Assembly: GCA_014825775.1 (NCBI GenBank)
Contig: MVAQ01000119.1
Span: 1 to 61,958, forward strand
Length of the DNA stretch: 61,958 bases
DNA from: Krasilnikovozyma curviuscula
Taxonomy: Eukaryota; Basidiomycota; Tremellomycetes; Cystofilobasidiales; Mrakiaceae
Direction of reading: 5' to 3'
The position numbers and the translations under genes were made by a program. The notes beneath the pieces were generated by a model, which was not told where the DNA came from, ran no database searches, and saw only the letters and a list, made by a program, of their open reading frames with translations. This document shows, piece by piece, positions 45,872 to 54,448 of the stretch (the stretch's first letter is position 1; each line of letters starts with the position of its first letter).

Positions 45872-47855
45872 ATGTTCTCTGCTACAAACCCATACTCAGT
45901 GCCTCCCCCAGTCGTCTCAACCCCTTCCAATCCAGCACCACGTATGGCTCTCAGCGCGACCCCTACTCCAGCAACAACTATTTCATCCTCGGCTGAGCAC
46001 TCCTGTAACGGTCGAGAATGCAATGGCCAAGGTGGAAGCGAAGGCTGTATGGGCTGCCCTGTGTACGTGTGTTGCCCTCTCGCCATCCTTCTTCAGACCA
46101 TTTATATCGTGTTCTTTCAACAGGAAAAACAACCATATCGTCGAAGTGAAAGAGGAGCAAAGTGCGAATGGAACCATCGTGAGCGCACCAGGCGCTATCA
46201 GCTGTGTGAACTGTGGAACCTCTACCACTCCGCTGTGGAGAAGAGATGCTGAAGGGAATACAACTGTGAGTTTTATGCTCTTTTATCTATTTCGTTCGCG
46301 TCGTTGTCATCTCATGCTGGGAAAAGTGTGACTGACAAAACGCCTTTTTTTAACTCCGTCGTTCGTCTCGCCTTTTCGGTATCTGTTTTTCAAATCAGTG
46401 CAATGCCTGTGGTCCGTTTTCTAGTTGTTCTTGACACATGGTCGAACAAAAGAACTGACTCCAGATCTTTACTCAACCCCTGTTGAAAAAAATCCCCACA
46501 GGACTGTATTTCAAACTGCACGGCTCACCTCGTCCCGTCGCCATGAAAAAGACGGTCATCAAGCGACGAAAGAGAGTGCCTGCTGCCCCAAGAGACCCTG
46601 CTACGAATGGATATGAATACGAAAATCCTAGTCCAGGACCCAGCCTGCCTCCTTGGGCAGCTGCATCAGCGGCCGCGTCGTCTCCCTCTGGCGACATGGT
46701 GCGTCGCCTCCAGACACAAACAAACCTTAAAAGTAAACCTTCAACGCTAACTGCGATTTTCTTGATCTTTGACAGGCTCATCAGGCTGCAGCTGAAGCGC
46801 TGATTTCTGTTGGACGTGCTCTACCCATGCAACAGAACCACCAGCCTCATCCAGTCCAACACCACCAAGCTGCGCATAGCAATGGTGCGGTTTCCACCTC
46901 TGCACCAACTGGTGCTGAGCGTGTCTCTGCTACAGGACCATCACCACCCAGTCGTACGATGGATCTGCATCATCATCCGCTGCACCAGCACCACCATCAC
47001 GACTCGGTACCTCCATCCGTCTACAATCTTCCGTCCGCCGACGCGAACAAGCTGAAACGTAAAGCAACAGACGAGGGCTCTACTGCTGATGGACGAGACT
47101 TTGAAGAGGAGCAACCCATCAGGAACCATCACTCAAACAGTGCTTCTCCAGGTCTGTCAGCCTCAGGTATACCCAGAATACAACATGCCTCATCACCACT
47201 TTCTCTTGACAATGGCCACTTCAGCAAGAGCCCCCAGCCCCCATCCCACACTTCTTCACCATCCCTTAACTCGAGTCATCACCACTCTTTGTCGTCTTCT
47301 GGTGGTCTCGCTCATCTCTTCTCCAACACGATCGCCCAGCATTCCGGTCAGAGACATTCGCTCCCACCACCGCCATCGATGTCGTCCTCCGCAACATCCC
47401 CAAACCTAAAGCCACTTAACCATGTTTCACCAGCTCCAACCCCAGCTCAATTAACCGCTACTCCACTCTCAAACCATTACGCTCCACCACCCCCATCCTC
47501 AGTTGCGCCACTACCAGCAGGCCCATCTCGTCAGGAAATGGAGCAATACAGAGCCGAACTTCTTCACGGCAAAGAATGGCTGACGAAGATGCTAGAAAAG
47601 ACCACGAATAACTTAGCTGTCGTTGAGAAGGCGTTGGCTGCTGGCAATCGCGTTGCACCACCCGCTCCACCAACAATCGCTGCTCAAACATCTGCTCCTA
47701 TCTCCAACCACGCTCCTGCTGTCAACGGCAATACCATGCCTGCTGCGCCTACCCCTGCTGCACCTGTCGTCCCCAAAGTCGAGGAAGCAGTGAAGATTGC
47801 ACCAAGAGTGGAGATCAAGGGCGAGAAAGTGTGGACGTTGAACGGCGGACTGTGA
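45872..47855 (+). CDS. CIR1: Cir1/Sre-type GATA transcription factor (iron regulator)
   Basis: Five exons (45872-46062, 46124-46265, 46399-46411, 46502-46698, 46776-47855) give 540 residues. A Cys-rich motif at 45-62 (CNGREC then CMGC) is the signature of fungal iron-sensing GATA factors, which use it to bind an Fe-S cluster. It is followed by one GATA finger: CVNC (C91, C94), TPLWRR, CNAC (C112, C115), then GLYFKLHGSPRPVAMKK and a basic tail KRRKR. The second Cys pair sits alone on a 13-nt exon. The rest is Ser/Pro/His rich, with HHHPLHQHHHHD near 215 and a short helix (MEQYRAELLHGKEWLTKMLEKT) near 440. In Cryptococcus, Cir1 controls iron uptake genes and virulence traits; here the role is inferred from these motifs. 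An N-terminal extension beyond the ATG chosen is possible. Confidence 0.9.
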
Positions 47856-48419
47856 GGTATAAATAAATTGAGAGTTGATGATGACGAAGCTGGGCTGCTT
47901 GACGAGGATACCCCTCCCCCAAAACAAAAATCTGCAGAGGCATGCATTCTCGAGGAATTTCATAAATGGTTCACGCGTGATGACAAAAGGACATTTCTTT
48001 CTCTTTCCTGGTTGTCCCTTGTTTTAAGGCGGATGTGTTGGTTCTGAAGTGGCTGTCATTTTCCTGTTTCTTTTGTACAGCTTCTCTGTGCTTATCATGT
48101 ACGATTCTCTGTCCTCCTCTTTTCTCTTTTCTCCTTTTTTTGGTTTTCAACCTCTTTCTCTACTATGGTGGCTTCGTACTTCCTAGCTCTCTTTCCCCGT
48201 TGAACTTGTGCCTTTTTGTTTGTACTCGAGCCCAAATATGATTCCTCGTGACATTACCGTTCCTCTTAGCAATGCTTGCAAGATACTTTTTGCCTTTCAA
48301 AAGTTATAAGAAAAGGTATCAACTAATCATCATAATAATTCTACAAGGTTATCCCTGCCGAGATCCACAGCGGTCCCAACAAACAAAAACAAAGCCAGAC
48401 GCAACCAATCCAGCGTCCT
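47856..48419. other. Intergenic between convergent genes (CIR1-like and TMA16)
   Basis: Contains the two 3' ends. A T-rich tract (48050-48240) can be read as a hydrophobic open frame, but it has no splice sites or motif and is best seen as 3' UTR. No gene supported. Confidence 0.5.
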
Positions 48420-49284
48420 CTACGCCTCCACCTCCATCTCCTCGGCAGCTTCAGCAGCAGAACCCGAAGGTTTGGCATCCTCCTTCTTCTCCACACCATG
48501 CCCAAGGCCTCTTTTAGACACGACGACGAGCTCTGGATCGGTGGAGGAGATGCGAATAAACCTAAAGATGATTGGGCAAAGGAAAGGGACATCAGGACCA
48601 AGCCAATAGCAAACCATCTCATGAGAGAAGAGAAGAGAAGAAAATGTAGGACTCGCCTGCATAGAGGCAGATAACTGGTATCGTTAGCCTCCCACTCTCT
48701 CAAGAAAGCGACGCTCTCCGGATTCGTCAAATCGGGCAGCTCGAACCCGCTCTCATACTCCTGCTGCTCCCTTAGCTTGATTTCTTCGATCTCGTTCTCC
48801 CTCCTCGACTTGGGCCTACCCGCTCGGCGCTCCTTTCGCAGCTGCTCGAGCTCCTCGTCGTTTCGCGTGAGGTAGACCTCGGACAAGACGCGGTGGAGCT
48901 CTGATAATGTGAATGCGACAAAGGGTGGTGGTGGGATGGCATAGTGGAAGAAAAGTGGTCTATCGACTGGAAGAATCGCATCAAAACTAGTTAGTTTCTG
49001 ACTGATTTGTTGATGGTTGTGAGGCTCATGAGCGTCGCTCACGTTTTGTCTGGTTCGCTCTAGCTTTGATGTTCTTGGCCTTTGTAAGCTTCATAGTCCT
49101 GAGGTTTATTCTATCCAGCTGGCCAGCTTTAACACAAAGGCAGATCAGCTCAAAGTCAGCTCCTGGATTGGGCACGCCTCTCTGGCTCAGAATTGAGAGG
49201 GCTCTGACCTTTTCTTGACCCTGGGTGGACGTCTCTCTTCCCACCTTGGAGCTGCTTCGATGTCTTGACTTTGTTGTTTGGCAT
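48420..49284 (-). CDS. TMA16: Translation machinery-associated protein 16
   Basis: Four exons on the minus strand (49284-49209, 49126-49043, 48966-48657, 48561-48420) give 203 residues, the family length. The N-terminus MPNNKVKTSKQL...VHPGSRKA is basic, and the next block LDRINLRTMKLTKAKN is joined by splicing. Then come DRPLFFHYA, ELEQLRKERRAGRPKS, EYESGFELPDLTN and the C-terminal RFIRI, all typical of Tma16. Yeast Tma16 binds pre-60S ribosomal particles. The last intron must start with GC (AG/GCGAGT) to make the conserved RFIRI. An acidic Glu/Ala tail ends the protein. Confidence 0.92.
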
Positions 49285-49474
49285 CCTGGATCTGCTAGAG
49301 CTGTTAGGCTGTTTGATTGTCAGAAAAAGTTCTCTGTGAACAACCCAAGTCGACCTCGTCAAAAATCTGTCTTGTGGCGACTCGCCTATCGCGGTGGGAC
49401 CAGCCAGCCTCTAGCTGGCTTTTCCTCCCTCTGCATCGCATCCAACCACATTCCCATCCCATCCTCAAATAGAT
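49285..49474. promoter_or_regulatory. 190-bp divergent promoter between TMA16 and LEA-like gene
   Basis: Gap between two start codons. It carries CCTCTAGCTGGCTTTTCC-type pyrimidine sequence before the rightward ATG and no evident TATA box. Confidence 0.4.
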
Positions 49475-50608
49475 ATGTCTACCCCAGCTCCAGAAATCCC
49501 AAATCCTAACCCAACCCTCTTGGAGCAGGCCCAAAAGGTGAGTGAAGAAGGCGGTTTGTTGAGTGGTAGATCCAATGACGTTCGCCAGAGTCACCTCAGT
49601 CGAAACTCTGGCGAATGTGCTCAGCCTGGTTCCAGTCACCAGCATTGGCTGTACAATACTGCCTGGATACTTGGGACGTTGAATGGAATGAGCACTGGGT
49701 GCACGAAATGTTGGTTCTTACAGCGGAACAGAGAGCTGATGCAAACCTCTTCTGTCTTGTAACCTCTACCTCTCCGGCTGCTTCTCTAGGCTGCTCAAGA
49801 TGCTCTGTTGAAAGCACAAGGTTTGGCTACTAAGGCTCAAGAATCTTCTGCTCCTTACCTGCAGAAGGCCCAGGAAGCCGCTACCCCTTTCATTCAGCAG
49901 GCTCAGGCTGGAATCAACCAGGCTGGTACCCAAGCCAAGGGTCTGTTTGAACAGAAGGTTCAAAAGCCAGGAGAAGAAGCTGCTGTGCGTGTTTCAAGGC
50001 ATTCGTTACCCTGTTTTCCAACTAGTCGCTGACCTGGGGGCACACTCCGTTTGTCTCCTCTGCAGGCTCATACCTCTGCCGCTGGAAGTGAGCTTGCTGA
50101 TGGTCTCCAGGAGAAGACTGATGCTGCCGCAAAGGAAGGGTCTACTGACATCGAGAAGGCAAAGAACTACCTTGCTGGTCTCACGAAGAATGTGACGGTG
50201 AGTTTTGCTCAACAACACCACTACATTAGCTCCCGATGACCTCTTATCTCACCGAGACGTTTGGTCCTCAGACTTTGGCTACTAACGCTACCACCCAGCT
50301 CGATGCTGCCACCAAGACTGATAGCCACCCAGGCGTCGTCACTCAATTAGGAAACGTGAGTTTTCTCTTCTTCTAGCCTCACTTTCGTCGCGTCCAATAC
50401 TCACCTGCTTTATTTATCGCAGGCCTTCACCAGCGCCCAAGGATTCCTTTCATCCCACCTTGGTACCGCTGCTCCATCTGAGCCAGTCGGAACTGCCATC
50501 TTCGATGCCAGTAATGACAAGAAAGAGGAGGAGTCGATCAAGGAGGGATTGGCAGAGTTGGCCAAGAAGGACGGTGAATTGGCCCTTGGTAACAGCAAAC
50601 CACTCTAA
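49475..50608 (+). CDS. LEA-like Ala/Gln-rich amphipathic protein
   Basis: Five exons (49475-49537, 49790-49984, 50066-50197, 50272-50355, 50423-50608) give 219 residues. The chain has no membrane segment or Cys and is rich in Ala, Gln, Lys, Thr and Glu. Imperfect repeats of the type KAQ..A.P..Q.AQ occur at about 20-85 (AQDALLKAQGLATKAQ, YLQKAQEAATPFIQQAQ), the pattern of long amphipathic helices found in LEA-type stress proteins and lipid-droplet coat proteins. A negatively charged C-terminal helix (KEEESIKEGLAELAKKDGE) ends it. Intron 1 is long (252 nt) for this genome. I cannot name an ortholog; stress protection or lipid-surface binding is a guess from composition. Confidence 0.65.
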
Positions 50609-50999
50609 AGTACACCTCTCTTATTTTTATTTTTTTGTGTTCTGATTTTGTTTCTGCTTCTCTTGTAATCTTTTCCGGTGAATGCGCTTTATTTGTGCCC
50701 GATTTGCGCTGTGCTTTACTTTCAGGGTTTGAGTAGAACTCTTTGAATATCCACTTGCTTGTCAGTTTTGAACCTATCAATTGGTAGTGTCCACTTTAAG
50801 GATAACAAGAGTGTCTCGTTACGAAGGAGGAATGTCCTCAGCGTATAACCAATTCTAGCAAAAGCTTGATCTGTTCGTTCTATAGCGCAAACAACCATTT
50901 CATACAACAAAACACCAAACAAGAAAAAACCCGAAATAGACCTTACAGATCCGACGAACAAAACTTCAACTAGTGGAAAAGAACAAAATATTTTCGAAG
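50609..50999. other. Intergenic between convergent genes
   Basis: Holds the 3' ends of the LEA-like and SPX-RING genes. A/T-rich runs suit 3' processing. No gene supported. Confidence 0.5.
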
Positions 51000-53900
51000 C
51001 TACTGAACGTGACACTTCCCATTATGAACACCCATGTCTCTAGCGACTTCCTCCGCAACCTCCTTTTCGTTCTCTCTCTGCTTGACTTTAACTTCCTTAG
51101 GGAAGTAGTCTTTCATGAATCTAGAGAACAGTAATAATGAGAGGTCAGAATCGACTGTGGAGATGCGGCGACTTGGAGAGGAGAATGCCCTACTGCATGG
51201 CTGCCATATCCAGATTTTCTATTAAGGAAGAAGATCAACTTGATAAGTACGGAAGACCAAAAGACGTGAAAGATGGACGTAGGTTACTGACTGCCAGTCG
51301 CGGTGCCGAGCACAGGAGCTCTGCAGAGAGGACACTCAGTTTTACCAGCCATTTGCATTTTTGCGAGACATCTACAGAATTCAAAAGAATCAAAACGTTA
51401 AACACCAACAGATGTTTCATGGTAAGTCACTTACCTAACACAGAACAAATGAGAGCAATCGAGACGAATCGGTTTGAACGCGATGGAAGTACAGATAGCA
51501 CAAGCGTAGTCTTCCAAACTGGATAGAGTGACAACATCAGTGAGATGCTGATAAATTATGTAGCTGGAAGTACTTACCTTGGAATGATAGGCAACAAAGT
51601 TTCAGTCAAACAAGACAACAACACGTGGGGAAGACTGGCGTCAAACAAGGTCCATGTCCGTATGTTATTGTCTTCTCCTTCCAAACTCGACCTGACAAAT
51701 TGAGGGAAGCTGGAAGAAGCCATGAGAGCAGTTCGCTTGTCGTGCTTCTTCAAAATTTTCCGAGCGGCTTGAATATTGGCCGTTTGGAACTTCTTGAGAT
51801 CCAGAAGCGTCAAGTTGAGTTGTAAGAATGTCGACAGGGCGTCCCGAGACTCTTTGCTCTATCAGATACGAAAGAAACCGGATGAGAAGATCAGCTATAC
51901 GAATGAGCAGAGCAGCGGCTGACCTTCAGAGTTCTTCTGTCACCCAAACCCCTTCGGACGACTTCACCAGCAAATGCCTTCAATCGCGCTTCAGCAATCT
52001 CAATAGGTCTCTCTTTCGTCCCTCTAATCCTATCTCTTTCCGAGCTACTCTCGAAGATCTCCGCTTCAATCCAAAGAGTGAATACTTCTCTCCAAGCGTA
52101 AAGATCCGAGTAGCTGCCTCCCGCACTACCTCTGATCAACGACGTCGATTTCTCAGCAGATCGTTTGGAAGGAGGAGCTGCAACGCGGGAGATTGTTTTA
52201 CAGAGTTCATCGACAGTCTTCCTGAATATTGCTTGTTGAGTTCGTTGTAGTTTATCAAGAGCATCGAGTGCATCGGTGAGGACGTTGAAGAACTGTGACG
52301 ACAAGAGTCAGTGTGACAACATAAATAAATATTTAGGGATCGCATAAAGCTCACCTCGATGTCAGAAGCAAGCTCAATGAAAAACTCCTTCGGCTGAGCA
52401 CTATCTGCTTGAACACCTGGCGTCTCTAAGACTTCGCTGGCAAGAGCAGCATCGGTGTCGTTGAGAGCAGGAGGGGCCATCGTGCCAGCACTCAGAGTAG
52501 CTTCATCCGGAGAGTTCTTCTTCTTGACCGTCTTCAATGATTCACCACTGCTGACAGAACCACGAGGGCTTCCTTGGACAGCAATAAAAGGGAGAGCCAT
52601 TCCCTCCCCACGTCCTACCAATGTCTTCCTCCTCTCCCTTGGAGTAGCAAGTCTGTTATCCTCTACATCTACATCACTCCCCGCATCATCATCATCATCG
52701 TAGTCATCGTCTTCACCATCCAAGTCTTCCCCTTCAGGCAGGAACAGAGCTTCCATTTCTTCAGAGTTTTTCTTCTGCTCCGCGATCTGTTCGGGTGTTC
52801 GATACTTCTGCTTGGGTGTTTTGTTCCTTTGATATAGCATCGGCGATAGTAGCGGGGAATTTAACTTGAGACCTTCCATACCCTCTTCGGCACCGGATTG
52901 AAGGGCCCAAATAGGACTTGGCGCGGACCCCAGGAAGTATCTAGGAGATGAAGCCATCAATGGGGCGCTGTTTGGTGAAGTCTTCTGCTTTGGAGATCTG
53001 ATGAGGGGGAGATCAGCAACTGAAGTATCATCGGTGTCATTTGAAGGACAATCTGCCATCAAGACGGGTCTCAGGATTTTGTTAGCAGAGGAGACGGTGG
53101 AAGCCAGAGAGGAGGGGCCAGAGAGACCAGGTGGTGGCTCTGAGAAGTTTGATAGTATGGGTCTGTTGGGAAGAGACTTGGAAAGTTGAATGGAAGAGTC
53201 TTCTTCACCTGTGCTTGGGATCAGCATATCTGATGGGACAAACGACGCTCTATTATTAGCGGACCAAGCTGAACTTCCCATCCTTCGATCCGACGATGGC
53301 GAGAGTACTTGCTCCGGCAAGGGCGACTGAATGTGAGAATGGGTTGGAGTTGCTCTCAATCGAATACGAGGAACTGGGTGGGAAGAATTTCCTGTCGGAT
53401 CATAACAAGAAGGAGTACCAGTCAATAACGTACGGAGAGAGAACGCGTTCGAAGAAAGTAATCCCATGACAAACCTCCCAACTCATATTCAGCTTGAAAC
53501 CCGGATATACCATGAGTGTGAGAGCCTTCATGAAAATGATGATGGCGCTGAGGGGAGTCCTCATACGACTCGCTCATGGAGCCTGATCCTTCACCACCAC
53601 TTCCACTGCCAGTTCCAGTACCTGACCCCCCTTCCTTTACCCGAAGACGGAACCTCTTCCCATGTCCATCAGACCAAGTTCGACCTCTCCTCTCCGCTGG
53701 GACGCCAAGTAAGTCACTTCCTTTGTTCCTCTGCTTGCCCAGAGCTGCAAGTTCTTCATCAGAAGAGTCGGAAGAGAACTCAAACTCGATTTCATCTACA
53801 GCCGAGTTAGAGCCTGAAGGGCCTGACCCGTCATAGTCTGACTCGGAATCAGTTGGAGCATCGTGGGGGTTGGCTGGGTTGAGGAGCTTGTTCAACACAA

Positions 53901-54262
53901 CGGGATTCAGGCCCAAGCCTGAGAGTTCGCCTTCAACCTTTTTTATCAGTTTCTTGAGCTATTGGGATAGACGTTTTAGCAAAGAAATACAAGATGTATT
54001 GAAGCTCTCGAAAGACAACAAACCTGACGGTAACCAATGGCACTTTCTCTCCACTGCAGACAAAGTTAGATTAATCCGATCAGCAATGGATACTAGCAGC
54101 TCAAGCTGGTAAGTTCCTCCTCACCTCCAGAGGGAAGCCGCTGTCCCGCAAGATCCTGTCGTATTCCTATCATTATCAGAAAAATTGGTTGTCAGCAAAA
54201 ATACATCAGCAAGCACGTCGCTCCATCCGGTTAGATCTGAATTAACCTGAGCGTATTTCATC
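51000..54262 (-). CDS. SPX-RING ubiquitin ligase
   Basis: Eleven exons on the minus strand (54262-54248, 54166-54125, 54053-54024, 53958-53475, 53391-52355, 52292-51924, 51858-51578, 51518-51435, 51371-51292, 51218-51194, 51120-51000) give 855 residues. The first four exons assemble a textbook SPX start: MKYAQEYDRIL, FPLEWRESAIGYRQLKKLI, and LGLNPVVLNKLL. The second half of SPX (FFNVLTDALDALDKLQ, LTLLDLKKFQTANIQAARKILKKHDK) comes after a disordered, Ser/Pro and Asp-rich insert of about 475 residues. A RING finger follows, from C759 (CAIC) through CSHLFCVRC to CPLC. SPX domains sense inositol pyrophosphates; plant NLA and fission yeast Pqr1 have the SPX-RING order and turn over phosphate transporters. 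Phosphate homeostasis is therefore the likely role. Exons of 15, 42, 30 and 25 nt make it hard to predict. Confidence 0.88.
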
Positions 54263-54448
54263 GTGAAAGCATTCAGATACAAGTTTGCTACCAGCAAGAT
54301 GTGGTTAGGAGATGAAAAGGCGAGACCACAGGAAAAGTTTAAAATTATGGAGTTTGCACGTTCGATGGACACGAATGCGGCTGAATTCTGGCAGCCAACT
54401 TGAATTAACGAGCTATTTGTCGCCGTATCGATATCTCGAGAGAACGGA
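54263..54448. promoter_or_regulatory. 186-bp divergent promoter between SPX-RING and RBM25-type genes
   Basis: Both genes start with a tiny coding exon (15 nt and 10 nt) on either side of this gap. No TATA box is obvious. Confidence 0.4.

Noticed and set aside
48035..48241. Small hydrophobic protein of 68 codons
   Set aside because: The frame runs through a T-rich tract in the 3' UTR of the CIR1-like gene; composition alone explains the hydrophobic residues.
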